DNA of 41,330 bases, from contig CAUPUB010000005.1 of the NCBI GenBank assembly GCA_963514535.1, forward strand, positions 1-41,330, written 5' to 3'. Positions 7,167 through 15,986 of this stretch are shown piece after piece. The DNA is from CAJPSE01 sp963514535. GTDB lineage: Bacteria; Synergistota; Synergistia; Synergistales; Aminobacteriaceae. The position numbers were made by a program, and so were the translations under genes. The notes beneath the pieces were generated by a model. The model was given only the letters and a program-made list of their open reading frames with translations, searched no databases and was not told the origin of the DNA. How positions within the stretch are numbered: position 1 is the stretch's first letter; every line of letters starts with the position of its first letter.

Positions 7167-8543
7167 ATGGCAACAGGTTTCACGGTAACAGGTTCCACTC
7201 TTCTTCTGCTCCTTGCCGCAGCTATCGTCGTTATGGTCTTCATGATATCGAAGCTCAAGATCCACCCATTCATCTCCCTCTTCGCCGTGGCGCTCTTCAT
7301 GGGGCTGGTCTCGGGGCTGCCCCTCCTCCAGGTCACCGACACCATCGCCGCCGGGTTCGGGGGGACATGCGGCACCATCGGCGTCATCATCCTGTTCGGG
7401 ACGATCATCGGAGCGGTGCTCGAGGGCAGCGGAGGCGCCATCACCATGGCGGACACCGTCCTTCGGCACGTGGGTGAGAAGCGTCCAGCCCTGGCCATGA
7501 GCATCATCGGCTGGATCGTCTCCATCCCGGTCTTCTGCGATTCGGGCTTCGTCATCCTCTCGTCCCTCAACCGCTCGATGGCCCGGCGCAGTGGGGTCCG
7601 AATGGCGACCATGGCCATTGCACTCTCCACCGGCCTTTACGCCACGCACACCCTGGTTCCCCCAACCCCCGGCCCCATCGCCGCCGCGGGAAACCTGGGG
7701 GCGGACCTTGGGCTCGTGATCCTCTGGGGAATCGTTGTATCCATTCCCGCGATGCTGGCCGGCTACCTCTATGCCGTCACGGCCGGAAGCCGGCTGGAGA
7801 TCGAGATGCCGGAGGGCGACGACTGGAACGCCCTGCTCCAGAGGCACCTCAGGCTTCCATCCCCCGGACAGGCTTTCGCCCCGCTCATCCTGCCTCTTCT
7901 CCTGATCGCCCTGAGCTCCGCGGCCAACTACCCCGTCATCCTCTCGCTCATCAGTAAGGGGTCCACGCTCCACACGGTGATCACCTTCACCGGCACCCCC
8001 ATGATCGCCCTCTTCATCGGCCTGCTCCTCTGCGCCCCACTCGCCTCCTTCCGCGGGGTCAACAACGATGAGGACTGGAGTCACTGGCTCAGAAAGGGCG
8101 TCCGGGACGGGGCCTCCATCATCATGATCACGGCCGCGGGCGGAGGCCTTGGGGCCATCATCGCCGCTACGAAGGTCGGCGATTACATCGGGGCCCAGCT
8201 GGCCCGGTTCGACCTGGGGATATTCCTTCCCTTCATCATCTCCGCGGCCCTCAAGACCGCTCAGGGGTCCTCGACCGTCGCGCTGATCACGACCTCCACC
8301 ATCACGGCCCCTCTTTTGTCCTCGCTCGGCCTGGGGTCCCCGATGGGCGCCGTCCTCGCCACCCTCTCGATCGGATGCGGCGCGATGGTGGTCTCCCATG
8401 CCAACGACTCCTACTTCTGGGTCGTGGCCCAATTCTCGGACATGGACATCGAAACGGCATACAGGGCGCAGACTACCGCAACCCTCATCGAGGGGGTCGT
8501 AGGCGTGGCCGTCGTGTGGGGACTCTCACTGCTTCTGCTGTAA
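7167..8543 (+). CDS. GntP family permease (gluconate/organic acid:H+ symporter type)
   Basis: 458 aa; ATG at 7167 preceded by AGAGGTG seven bases upstream. Around a dozen hydrophobic segments span the whole length. Family marks: the N-terminal HPFISLFAVALFMGLVSG segment, GFGGTCGTIGVIILFGTIIG, SIPVFCDSGFVILSSLNRS, and a late AALKTAQGSSTVALITTS with CGAMVVSHANDSYFW. These match GntP/GntT-type transporters of gluconate, glycerate or related hydroxy acids. The exact substrate cannot be read from sequence and no sugar-acid kinase is adjacent. It is monocistronic, with its own promoter at 7044 and a terminator at 8574. Confidence 0.88.
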   Translation: MATGFTVTGSTLLLLLAAAIVVMVFMISKLKIHPFISLFAVALFMGLVSGLPLLQVTDTIAAGFGGTCGTIGVIILFGTIIGAVLEGSGGAITMADTVLRHVGEKRPALAMSIIGWIVSIPVFCDSGFVILSSLNRSMARRSGVRMATMAIALSTGLYATHTLVPPTPGPIAAAGNLGADLGLVILWGIVVSIPAMLAGYLYAVTAGSRLEIEMPEGDDWNALLQRHLRLPSPGQAFAPLILPLLLIALSSAANYPVILSLISKGSTLHTVITFTGTPMIALFIGLLLCAPLASFRGVNNDEDWSHWLRKGVRDGASIIMITAAGGGLGAIIAATKVGDYIGAQLARFDLGIFLPFIISAALKTAQGSSTVALITTSTITAPLLSSLGLGSPMGAVLATLSIGCGAMVVSHANDSYFWVVAQFSDMDIETAYRAQTTATLIEGVVGVAVVWGLSLLLL

Positions 8544-8573
8544 TTCCAATTCCAGACCATCCGTATGTTCCAC

Positions 8574-8611
8574 GAAGCAGGAGCGGCCCCATGTGGGGCC
8601 GCTCCTGCTTC
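8574..8611. terminator. Bidirectional terminator between the permease gene and gap
   Basis: GAAGCAGGAGCGGCCCC (8574-8590) pairs perfectly with GGGGCCGCTCCTGCTTC around ATGT, a 17-bp stem between converging genes. There is no long T-run on either side. Confidence 0.75.
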
Positions 8612-8653
8612 ATCAAGCCATTGGTTCTCCTTGAATCCTATGACCTCAAAAAG

Positions 8654-9667
8654 CTACGCTTTGCTTCCCATGTAAGCCGCAAGCTCCAGCATCCGGTTCG
8701 AGTATCCGAACTCGTTGTCGTACCAGAGCATCAGCTTGACCATCTTTCCGTCCAGGACCTTCGTGGACAGGCCGTCCACGATGCTGGAATGCGGGTTGCC
8801 GACGATGTCAATGGAGACGATCTCGTCCCCGCAGAACTCCACAATCCCCTTGAGCGGGCCCTCCGCGGCCTTCCTCAGGGCACCGTTGACCTCGTCGAGT
8901 GTCACGGCCTTCTTCAGCAGGAAGTTGGCATCCGTCAAGGATCCATCAACCGTAGGGACGCGGACTGCGATCATGTCCATCTTGCCCTTCAGATCCGGGA
9001 ACAGGGGCACCATCGCCTTGGCCGCGCCCGTCGTGGCGGGCACAAGGGAGACCCCGGCCGCACGCCCCTTGCGTCCGCCGCCCTTCTGAGGCGTATCGAC
9101 CAGGAACTGCGTGGACGTGTAGGCGTGGATGGTCGTCGCCATCAGGTTCTCGATCCCAAACGTCTCGTGCATCACCTTGGTAACGGCGGCCAGGGAGTTC
9201 GTCGTGCAGGAGGCGTTTGAGACAACGATATCCGCCTTGGGATCGAAGTCCTTCTCGTTGACGCCAAGCACGATCGTCCGGTCCACCCCATCCGCCGGCG
9301 CGCTGATGATGACGTGCCTGGCCCCGGCCTCCACGTGCTTCATCGCATCGGGCTTCTTGGTGAAGCGCCCCGTGCACTCCATCACGATATCGACGCCCAG
9401 CTTCTTCCACGGCAGGGCCGCAGGGTCCCTCTCCGCGAACATGGGGACACGAACCCCGTCCAGGATCAGGCTCTCCGAGTCCGCCTTGACCTCGAAGGGC
9501 GCCTTGCCGTGCGTGGAATCATATTTCACATAGTACGCCATGTCCTCCGGCGGGATCAGGTCGTTCAACGCCACGATCTCGACATCCTTGAACTTGCGCT
9601 CCAGCCAGCAGCGCAGCACGATGCGCCCGATACGTCCCAACCCGTTGATTGCCACCTTCGTCGCCAT
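8654..9667 (-). CDS. gap: Type I glyceraldehyde-3-phosphate dehydrogenase
   Basis: 337 aa. The ATG at 9667 is chosen because GGAGG lies eight bases upstream; a GTG three codons earlier would overlap that site. NAD-binding Rossmann motif NGLGRIGR (residues 8-15), active-site SNASCTTN with Cys154, and TTIHAYTSTQ with His181. The Asp in ALND (residue 36) after the second strand favours NAD over NADP. It carries out the oxidation and phosphorylation of glyceraldehyde-3-phosphate in glycolysis, or the reverse in gluconeogenesis. The gene stands alone (no pgk or tpi beside it) and ends facing the permease gene. Confidence 0.97.
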   Translation of the reverse strand: MATKVAINGLGRIGRIVLRCWLERKFKDVEIVALNDLIPPEDMAYYVKYDSTHGKAPFEVKADSESLILDGVRVPMFAERDPAALPWKKLGVDIVMECTGRFTKKPDAMKHVEAGARHVIISAPADGVDRTIVLGVNEKDFDPKADIVVSNASCTTNSLAAVTKVMHETFGIENLMATTIHAYTSTQFLVDTPQKGGGRKGRAAGVSLVPATTGAAKAMVPLFPDLKGKMDMIAVRVPTVDGSLTDANFLLKKAVTLDEVNGALRKAAEGPLKGIVEFCGDEIVSIDIVGNPHSSIVDGLSTKVLDGKMVKLMLWYDNEFGYSNRMLELAAYMGSKA

Positions 9668-9800
9668 GAACAACACCTCCAGTGAGATTGAACCACCCGG
9701 AATACATCCCGATTATCTCATAAAATTCCCTGAAAATGCCCCACGAGCATCACAATTTTCGTCCCCGCCCCCTCGCCGGCCGCGCGGGACGGGAAACACC

Positions 9801-10379
9801 TCAGGACAAAAGCCCATCCAGACAAAGCCCGGCCAGTGCCGAGACCAGGATCAGGAGCTGCGGATAGGCCCGGAAGATGCGGAGCTGGGACAGGGCGAAG
9901 CATACGGCAACCAACCCGACCAACAGCAAACCGGGGAGGGCCGACCTCAGGGAGGAGAGGTCCCTGGGGATCAGAGGACGGGCCAGGGTCCAGAAGGCCA
10001 CCAGGAGCATCCCCGCCACGGCGGGGCGTAAGGCCCTCTGGAAGGCCTCGATGCGCCCCCGCATCCTCTCCGAGGCCCGGGATATAAGCCACAAGAGGAG
10101 CGAAATAACCAGGATGGGCGTCCCTACGAGGGCTGCACTGGCCCAGAGCGAGCCCCAGAAACCCGCCAGGCGGTACCCTACGAAGGTCGCGGAGTTCAGG
10201 GCCACCGGCCCTGGTGTCATCTGAGCCAGGGAGATGGTCTGAGCGAACATCGTCTCCGTCAGCCAGGGACGCACCGCGACCAGCTCGTGATGAATGAAGG
10301 GTATCGTGGCAAGCCCTCCGCCGAAGGCCCCCAGCGCCACCTTGGCGAAAACGGCGGCCAGCATGGCGATGGTGTTCAT
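9801..10379 (-). CDS. Chromate transporter family protein, second half-size subunit
   Basis: 192 aa. Its ATG overlaps the stop of the preceding subunit as ATGA (10379-10376), so the two are translationally coupled. One CHR domain: FAKVALGAFGGGLATIPF near the start, then LAQMTPGPVALNSATFVGY, the conserved PGP motif, and about six hydrophobic segments. Paired short-chain CHR proteins of opposite topology act together and are thought to export chromate or a related oxyanion; the physiological substrate in anaerobes is uncertain. Confidence 0.85.
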   Translation of the reverse strand: MNTIAMLAAVFAKVALGAFGGGLATIPFIHHELVAVRPWLTETMFAQTISLAQMTPGPVALNSATFVGYRLAGFWGSLWASAALVGTPILVISLLLWLISRASERMRGRIEAFQRALRPAVAGMLLVAFWTLARPLIPRDLSSLRSALPGLLLVGLVAVCFALSQLRIFRAYPQLLILVSALAGLCLDGLLS

Positions 10380-10933
10380 GACGGACCCCCCGTGCCGGCC
10401 CGGGACCTCAGCCATCCCCCGACGAGGGAGACCAGCGCCCCCGAGCCCAGGGCGATAAAGGGGTGGATGTCCCCCACGATCAGCAGTGCGGCCGTCGCGA
10501 CGAAGGCCAGCACCTGAGGCAGGCCGACGAACACGGAGGCCCGGATCATCTTCCAGAGGGAGTTCCAGACCACCACCACAACACCCGCCCCCGCACCGAG
10601 GAAAAAGGCGGTCATCCAGGGGTTCGACATATGGTCCAGGATCAACGATGACAGAAGAAGGATGCTGAGGAAGGGGGGCAGGGACGTCCCGAGGACGGCG
10701 GCGCAGGCGCCCCTCCACCCCGCCAGCGCCCTGCCCGCGACGAAGGAAAAATTCGTCGCGATGGGACCCGGCACGGCGGTGGCCAGCACGATCATGTCCG
10801 CGATCTCCTCGTCGGTGAACTCCCCCATGGCGCGGACCTCGGACTCGATAACCCCCAGCATAACGATGCCCCCGCCGATAGTGAAGGCGCCGATTCTGAA
10901 AAAACGCACGAAGATGGACCACAAACGCCGCAT
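10376..10933 (-). CDS. Chromate transporter family protein, first half-size subunit
   Basis: 185 aa from the ATG at 10933 (MRRLWSIFVRFFRIG), with AAGGAG about 11 bases upstream. The frame runs further up but the extension is unlike the family. One CHR domain: FRIGAFTIGGGIVMLGVIE, then VLATAVPGPIATNFSFVAG with the conserved PGP, and about six membrane segments. It forms a two-gene unit with the following half (4-base overlap). Together they equal one long-chain ChrA. Confidence 0.85.
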   Translation of the reverse strand: MRRLWSIFVRFFRIGAFTIGGGIVMLGVIESEVRAMGEFTDEEIADMIVLATAVPGPIATNFSFVAGRALAGWRGACAAVLGTSLPPFLSILLLSSLILDHMSNPWMTAFFLGAGAGVVVVVWNSLWKMIRASVFVGLPQVLAFVATAALLIVGDIHPFIALGSGALVSLVGGWLRSRAGTGGPS

Positions 10934-10992
10934 GAAGGACAAGGCTCCTTTCGAGAGAAAAAGGGGGGGAATTCCCTCCTTGTGAAAACGCC

Positions 10993-11011
10993 GATTTAAG
11001 GAAATGCTGAT
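10993..11011 (-). repeat. Dispersed repeat A, variant copy
   Basis: On the minus strand it reads ATCAGCATTTCCTTAAATC, two bases from the main form. It lies between the chromate transporter start and the proS terminator. Confidence 0.6.
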
Positions 11012-11059
11012 AGGAAAGGGGAAGGCCTCGGCGGTTCCATCAACCTCCACCCCATAAGC

Positions 11060-11093
11060 GAGGGGGAACGGTTCCGAGAGTCCGTTCCCCCTT
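11060..11093 (-). terminator. Terminator after proS
   Basis: AGGGGGAACGG (11061-11071) pairs with CCGTTCCCCCT (11082-11092) around a 10-base loop, 34 bases beyond the proS stop. No T-run, so efficiency is unclear. Confidence 0.55.
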
Positions 11094-11126
11094 CCTCATC
11101 CCCGCGGCCGGTGTCCGGGGCAGAGC

Positions 11127-12566
11127 TCAGTACGCCTTGGCGAAGATCGTCCTCCGCCCCTCCCGCCCCGTGACCACGCACTTGCCCCGGCTCGAGTCGG
11201 ACAGGGGGATACAGCGGGGTGTCGCCCCGCCCGTCTCCTCGCGAATACGCCGTTCGTCCTCCGGAGAACCTGCGAAGTAGGTCTCCACAAACCCCCCCCG
11301 CTCCGACAAGAGCGCCTTGAGCTCCTCGTAGCTCCCGGCAAAGGAGGTGTGCTCCTCGCGGAAGGTCCTGGCCCGGGCGTACATCGATGCCTGGATGTCC
11401 TCCAACAGACTCGTCACCGTCGGGACCAGGGCATCATGAGCGATGTCGAGCCGCTCCCCCGTATCGCGGCGCACGGCCCGGACCGTCCCCGCCCTCATGT
11501 CCTTCTCCCCCAGCTCGAGCCGCAGCGGGACGCCCCTTTGCAGATGGTGGAAGAAGCGGTCCCCCGGCCTCATGTGGAACTGCGTGTCGACGAAGGTATA
11601 AAGGCCACCCATCGCGTCGTCCAGTTGCCTGGAAAACTCTCTGGCCCTGGGCAGCAGGGACCCGTCCAGGAGCGCCTCGTCCGTCGATATAGGGAGCAGC
11701 ACCGTCTTCGTCGGCGCCACCCGGGGCGGGAGGATCAGGCCGTCGTCGTCGGAATGCGTCATGATCAGGGCGCCGATCAGGCGCGTCGAGATGCCCCAGC
11801 TCGTCGTCCAGCACTCCTCCAGATCGCCCGCCTTGTTCTGGAAACGGATCTCGAACGCCCGGGCGAAGTTCTGCCCCAGGAAATGGCTGGTCCCCGCCTG
11901 CAGCGCCTTGGTATCACTCATCATGGCCTCGCAGGTGTAGGTGTCCACGGCCCCGGGGAAACGCTCCCCCTCGGTCTTCTCACCCGGGACGACCGGCAGA
12001 GCCAAGATGTCCTCCATCACCTGGCGGTAGACCTCGAGCATCCTCAGGGTCTCCTCGCGGGCCTCCGCCTCCGTGGCATGTGCCGTATGCCCCTCCTGCC
12101 ACAGGAACTCCGAGGTCCTCAGGAAAAGGCGCGGACGCTTCTCCCAGCGCATGACGTTGCACCACTGGTTGATCAGGACGGGCAGGTCGCGCCAGGACTG
12201 GATCCATTTGCTGTACATGTGCCCGATGACCGTCTCCGAGGTCGGGCGTACGGCGAAGGGCTCCTCCAGCTCCTCCCCCCCCGCATGGGTGACCATGGCG
12301 CACTCGGGCGCGAAGCCCTCGACGTGCTCCGCCTCCCTCTCCAGAAAGGAGTTCGGGATGAGGAGCGGAAAATAGGCGTTGACGTGTCCGGTCCTCTTAA
12401 ACGCATCGTCGAAGTGCCGCTGCACGGACTCCCAGATGGAGTAGCCCGTCGGCCGGATGACCATGCAGCCCCGGACCGGGGCGTAGTCCGCCAGCTCCGC
12501 GACCCTGATGACATCGAGGTACCATTGAGAATAATCGACACTCCGCGAAGTGATGTTGCGCGCCAT
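11127..12566 (-). CDS. proS: Prolyl-tRNA synthetase (archaeal/eukaryotic-like, type 3)
   Basis: 479 aa from the ATG at 12566 (MARNITSRSVDYSQWYLDVI), with GGGAGG eleven bases upstream; the 21 residues before it are not conserved-looking. Class II core: RGCMVIRPTGYSIWESVQ (motif 1 region), FAVRPTSETVIGHMYSKWI and VMRWEKRPRLFLRTSEFLWQ (motif 2), GTSHFLGQNFARAF, and SWGISTRLIGALIMTHSDDD (motif 3). The anticodon-binding domain follows (residues ~285-390). The protein ends in Tyr (FAKAY), a feature of the type 3 enzyme, which lacks the INS editing domain of the E. coli type. It charges tRNA-Pro in the cytoplasm. Monocistronic by appearance. Confidence 0.96.
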   Translation of the reverse strand: MARNITSRSVDYSQWYLDVIRVAELADYAPVRGCMVIRPTGYSIWESVQRHFDDAFKRTGHVNAYFPLLIPNSFLEREAEHVEGFAPECAMVTHAGGEELEEPFAVRPTSETVIGHMYSKWIQSWRDLPVLINQWCNVMRWEKRPRLFLRTSEFLWQEGHTAHATEAEAREETLRMLEVYRQVMEDILALPVVPGEKTEGERFPGAVDTYTCEAMMSDTKALQAGTSHFLGQNFARAFEIRFQNKAGDLEECWTTSWGISTRLIGALIMTHSDDDGLILPPRVAPTKTVLLPISTDEALLDGSLLPRAREFSRQLDDAMGGLYTFVDTQFHMRPGDRFFHHLQRGVPLRLELGEKDMRAGTVRAVRRDTGERLDIAHDALVPTVTSLLEDIQASMYARARTFREEHTSFAGSYEELKALLSERGGFVETYFAGSPEDERRIREETGGATPRCIPLSDSSRGKCVVTGREGRRTIFAKAY

Positions 12567-12639
12567 CGTACACAAGACCTCCCAAAACTGCGGCCGCGGC
12601 TCTCCGCCGGGCCGCCCTCTTCGCTTCACCCCACCCGTT

Positions 12640-14736
12640 CTACGGCAGGGGATAATGATCCCAGATCGGAACCCCCAGGAAGAACCCTACCTTGAACTCC
12701 TCGGAGCCGTACATCGCCGCGAGCTTCGCGTCGATGATATTGTTCGGGAAGTTCACGGCCAGGCCGACCTCCCAGGGGGAGGCGATCTTTCCGTACTCCC
12801 TGTCCATCGCATAGCCATAGCTCCCGAAGAGCTCCACGGCCACGATCCCCAGGACGCTCCGGCTCAGGACCCTCCGGAAGGCCACGTTGGCCCAGACCAT
12901 ACGCTCGGCCTCCACCGGGCACGAGGAAAGCGAATAGAGCTCCTCGGCGGCCCCAAGGTAGACGGCGTGGCTGCGGAAGTCCAGGTCCCCCTCCGCGTAG
13001 CCCAGCCGGAAGTACGTCCGCCAGTTGTCGCCGACCTCGAGGGGCTTGAAATAGGTGAGCCGGTAGTTGAGCTCCTCCAGGTTCGGCCACCACGCATTGA
13101 GCCGCCACGCATGGCCCTTCGTGGGGTCACTCGGGATGTCCAGGGTATCGTAGGCGGCGAAGAAGGTCGGCCCCACGGCACTGTGCCCGTCGCCGCTCAC
13201 TCCGCGGGTCCCCTCCACGTGCTCGTACGCCAGTCCCAACCCCAGACGGACATCCCCCCAGCGGAAGAGCCGGTTCACGCCCAGAGCGTAACGGTCCCAG
13301 TCCCGTACTCCGTTGTTGGAGTCGATCCCCCAGTTATGCACCGCCAAGTTGACCTCCCACGCGTTCATGGACTCAGGCGCCGTCTGGTAGGAAAGGTCGA
13401 TCCCCCATTGCTCGCCGAGCCTCAGGACGCCCGAGAGGTTGTCGTAATCCGAGAACAAGCCGCGGGCCACGCCCTTGACGTAGAGCCAGCGGTTGCGGTG
13501 CAGGTTCGTCGTATAGCCGGATACCCCGATCTCGAGCTCCGGGCTCTGCCGCACGTCCAACCGGACCAACGCGTCCCCTGACGCGGTGCGCCCCAGCTGA
13601 TAATCCACCGTAGCGATGCTGGGGGACTCCGTCAGGCGCTGGACCACATGCTCGATCCTGTCCCGATCCAGGGGCCTGCCGACCCAGACAAGACAGCGTT
13701 TACGAAGGTCCGAGGCCACTTTAGCGGGCAGGCCCTCTACCTGGACATCCCCGACGATGTTGGAGGCAACCCGGGTCCCGCTCAGGTCCAGAAGTCCGGG
13801 GCCGAGGTCGGAGAGCCTGGCGACCTCCTCCAGATAGGGCAGGACGGCCTCCCGGCCGCGCTCGATGATCTCGTCCGCCCTCGAGGAATCGAGGAACGAA
13901 AAACTTCGGACCTTGGGGGATATCAGCAGGTCCGCGTGTTTGCCCTCCTCACCCGTGGTTTTCCGCATCATGACCGTGAGAGATTGATCGATAATGTCTA
14001 TATAGGAGTTGAGTTCGCGGTCCTGGGACGGGGAATCCGAGACGTCCACAGCAATCACAGGGACGCCCGGAAACAGCTCCCTGGCCGCATCGACCGGCAG
14101 GTTCGAGACCAGTCCGCCATCCACCAGGAGGCGGCCGTTGATCTCCCAGGGCTCGAAGAGGGCGGGAATGGACATCGAGGCCCTCATCACGGAGGGAAGG
14201 TTGCCACCACGGAGCACGACCTTCTCCCCCGTCCGTATGTCCGTCGCCACGGCGGCGTAGGGGATGGGGAGGTCATAGAAGTCGGTTACGGTCACGTGCC
14301 TCGTCAGCTGCGTAAAGTACTGGTAAAGCTTATCCCCCGTCAGTATCCCCAGAGGGCCCCGCTGCCGCCCCGACTTCTTGTAGGTCAGGGCGGACACCGT
14401 GCTCGTCCTGGCCCTTCGGTCGTTTCCGGTAAAGACGAACATCGGTCCCGTGTTCTCCGCCAGCAGGGAGGGAAGGTCCAGATCTCCGACGATTCGCCGC
14501 ATCGCCGCCGCGTCGTACCCGCTGGCCTTGAGCGCGCCGATCAGGGAGCCGATGCTCGTCCCGACGATGCCGACGATGGGGATCCTACGCTCCTCCAGGG
14601 CCTCGATCACGCCAATATGGGCGAACCCGCGGGTTCCGCCTCCGGAGAGTACCAGCACGACCCCCGCCTCGGCCGCAAGGGATGGGGGCAGACACAGAGC
14701 CAGCAGCACGCATAAAAGTTTCCGCACTCTCACCAC
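12640..14736 (-). CDS. Patatin-like phospholipase fused to POTRA and outer-membrane beta-barrel (PlpD-like)
   Basis: 698 aa with a signal peptide (residues 1-22, hydrophobic LLCVLLALCLPPSL). Residues 25-310 are a patatin domain: oxyanion loop GGGTRG (32-37), nucleophile elbow GTSIGS with Ser61, and catalytic DGG at 206-208. Residues ~325-395 resemble one POTRA domain (VQVEGLPAKVASDLRKRC). Residues 400-698 show alternating strands and end in a short hydrophobic strand (PIWDHYPLP), as in BamA-type 16-stranded barrels. This is the type Vd autotransporter arrangement; the lipase would be exposed or retained at the surface. The start is GTG; GGAGG is only two bases before the first GTG, so GTG at 14733 or 14727 is as likely. 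Confidence 0.88.
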   Translation of the reverse strand: MVRVRKLLCVLLALCLPPSLAAEAGVVLVLSGGGTRGFAHIGVIEALEERRIPIVGIVGTSIGSLIGALKASGYDAAAMRRIVGDLDLPSLLAENTGPMFVFTGNDRRARTSTVSALTYKKSGRQRGPLGILTGDKLYQYFTQLTRHVTVTDFYDLPIPYAAVATDIRTGEKVVLRGGNLPSVMRASMSIPALFEPWEINGRLLVDGGLVSNLPVDAARELFPGVPVIAVDVSDSPSQDRELNSYIDIIDQSLTVMMRKTTGEEGKHADLLISPKVRSFSFLDSSRADEIIERGREAVLPYLEEVARLSDLGPGLLDLSGTRVASNIVGDVQVEGLPAKVASDLRKRCLVWVGRPLDRDRIEHVVQRLTESPSIATVDYQLGRTASGDALVRLDVRQSPELEIGVSGYTTNLHRNRWLYVKGVARGLFSDYDNLSGVLRLGEQWGIDLSYQTAPESMNAWEVNLAVHNWGIDSNNGVRDWDRYALGVNRLFRWGDVRLGLGLAYEHVEGTRGVSGDGHSAVGPTFFAAYDTLDIPSDPTKGHAWRLNAWWPNLEELNYRLTYFKPLEVGDNWRTYFRLGYAEGDLDFRSHAVYLGAAEELYSLSSCPVEAERMVWANVAFRRVLSRSVLGIVAVELFGSYGYAMDREYGKIASPWEVGLAVNFPNNIIDAKLAAMYGSEEFKVGFFLGVPIWDHYPLP

Positions 14737-14765
14737 ATCCTCCGTCCGGACCTCGAGGAAGCACG

Positions 14766-14788
14766 GATTGAATCAGCGCTTCCCTAAA
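14766..14788 (+). repeat. Dispersed repeat A, variant copy
   Basis: GATTGAATCAGCGCTTCCCT plus AAA, three changes from the main form, directly upstream of the patatin gene start and next to the cheX terminator. Confidence 0.65.
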
Positions 14789-14807
14789 TGCAACTTTTTC
14801 TTACTTA

Positions 14808-14848
14808 AATGAAAAAGCGGCGGGGCCCACCGAGCCGCGCCGCCCCAC
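14808..14848 (-). terminator. Terminator downstream of cheX
   Basis: On the minus strand a GC-rich stem (GCGGCG ... CGCCGC with an inner GGC/GCC) is followed by TTTTTCATTT. It lies about 90 bases past the cheX stop. Confidence 0.7.
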
Positions 14849-14937
14849 ATCCTTTTACTTTTTACCCCACACTGAAATCCGAGGAGGGACTCCAAATGTC
14901 CATCCTCCAGCAATCCATCTCTTTGGAACGAGCCGCC

Positions 14938-15429
14938 TCAGGCGGCGTTGAAGGAGAGCACCAGATAGAGCACGCCCGTCGGCTGCAGGGAAAAGGGAAG
15001 CGTAAAGTACTTCACCCCCGCGGCCTGGGTCGGAACGTTCTGGATGTTGTCCCCCACGATCAACTGAGGAGGCGTTACGTCCACCTCCGCAAGGGCGGCC
15101 TGGATCAGGGAACGGCCGCTAACCATATTGGAGAGCTCGCCGACCACACTCATGGAGACCGGGTCGTCCAGATTGGCTGCAATCATACCGCCCGACATCG
15201 CCGAGACGACGGCCTTGAACCCGACCTCGTCGAGCATAATGACCGCCGTTCCGTGCGTCCCGTTACCCACGATCCCAATCAGCGAGGCCGCGCATATATT
15301 GTCCACCTTGACCCCCGGGGAGACCTGGGACTTGTTCAAGGAGATGTCCAACCCCACCTCCCGCCCCACGGAGATCACGGACGAACCAAAGCTGTTGACG
15401 AGAACGGCAAGCTTATCCATACCAGCCAT
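14938..15429 (-). CDS. cheX: CheX-like chemotaxis phosphatase
   Basis: 163 aa, starting MAGMDKLAVLVNSF, with GGAAGGGAG about 12 bases upstream. The CheX/CheC signature is SVVGELSNMVSGRS, with the catalytic pair Glu98 and Asn101. As in CheX and unlike CheC, only one such helix is obvious. The rest is an alternating alpha/beta fold (VSPGVKVDNICAASLIGIVG). CheX removes phosphate from CheY-P and resets flagellar switching. No other chemotaxis gene is adjacent. It follows the RuvX-like gene after an 83-bp gap on the same strand and is closed by a T-tailed terminator. Confidence 0.85.
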   Translation of the reverse strand: MAGMDKLAVLVNSFGSSVISVGREVGLDISLNKSQVSPGVKVDNICAASLIGIVGNGTHGTAVIMLDEVGFKAVVSAMSGGMIAANLDDPVSMSVVGELSNMVSGRSLIQAALAEVDVTPPQLIVGDNIQNVPTQAAGVKYFTLPFSLQPTGVLYLVLSFNAA

Positions 15430-15512
15430 ATCGCTGAACGACTCCCTTCCAGGTTACCACGCCCTCTCCAACAAAGAACCCGGCGCGTTTATCAAGATTT
15501 TTGTCGGTCACA

Positions 15513-15986
15513 TTAATCGACAGGCCCGGCCATCCCCCGCATGGCGATGGCCCAGGCCGCAAGGTCATCAAGGGGACGAGGCGGAACCCACAGGGTCCGG
15601 GGCAAAAGCCTTTGCCACCAGAATGGACCATGCAAACGCCAATAAAGGATCCGCGCCTCCAAGGTCGTTCCCCTTTCGTCCACACGAAGGATGGGGCAGC
15701 CGAAGTCCTGCGCCTCCAGGTTCGAGGCAAGCTCGCCCCCCCACGTTCCGTCTCCAACGACGAAGGCCGTGACGAAGGCCATCCCGGAGGACGCTTCTCC
15801 CCTCGGCGAGGGGGCCTCCAGCGTCCAAGGGGCCAAGGCATTCACATCCCCGGCCAGGGCCCTGAGGCCCTGCCAGAAAAGCGCCCGCTCCCCCGCAGGG
15901 AAAATCCCCGACATGAGGAGCTCCCGGCCCTCTCCCACGAAAGCCCATCCCACCTTGTCCCTTCCGGGATCCAGTCCTACCGTCAC
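15513..15986 (-). CDS. RuvX/YqgF-like RNase H-fold protein
   Basis: 157 aa from a GTG at 15986 that overlaps the stop of the upstream acyltransferase gene (GTGA). A start at 16025 would overlap by 43 bases and is less likely. It opens with MTVGLDPGRDKVGWAFVGE, the first catalytic Asp strand of RuvC/YqgF-type nucleases (D6). Later marks are FVVGDGTWG and VDERGTTLEARILYW, with the acidic Glu, and a closing RPLDDLAAWAIAM with two Asp. The family includes Holliday junction resolvases and pre-16S rRNA processing nucleases; which applies is not decidable here. The acyltransferase coupling is unusual for either role. Confidence 0.7.
   Translation of the reverse strand: MTVGLDPGRDKVGWAFVGEGRELLMSGIFPAGERALFWQGLRALAGDVNALAPWTLEAPSPRGEASSGMAFVTAFVVGDGTWGGELASNLEAQDFGCPILRVDERGTTLEARILYWRLHGPFWWQRLLPRTLWVPPRPLDDLAAWAIAMRGMAGPVD

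Noticed and set aside
11060..11093. Hairpin before proS end considered as a T-box or regulatory leader
   Set aside because: It lies downstream of the proS stop on the minus strand, not upstream, and has no T-box sequence.
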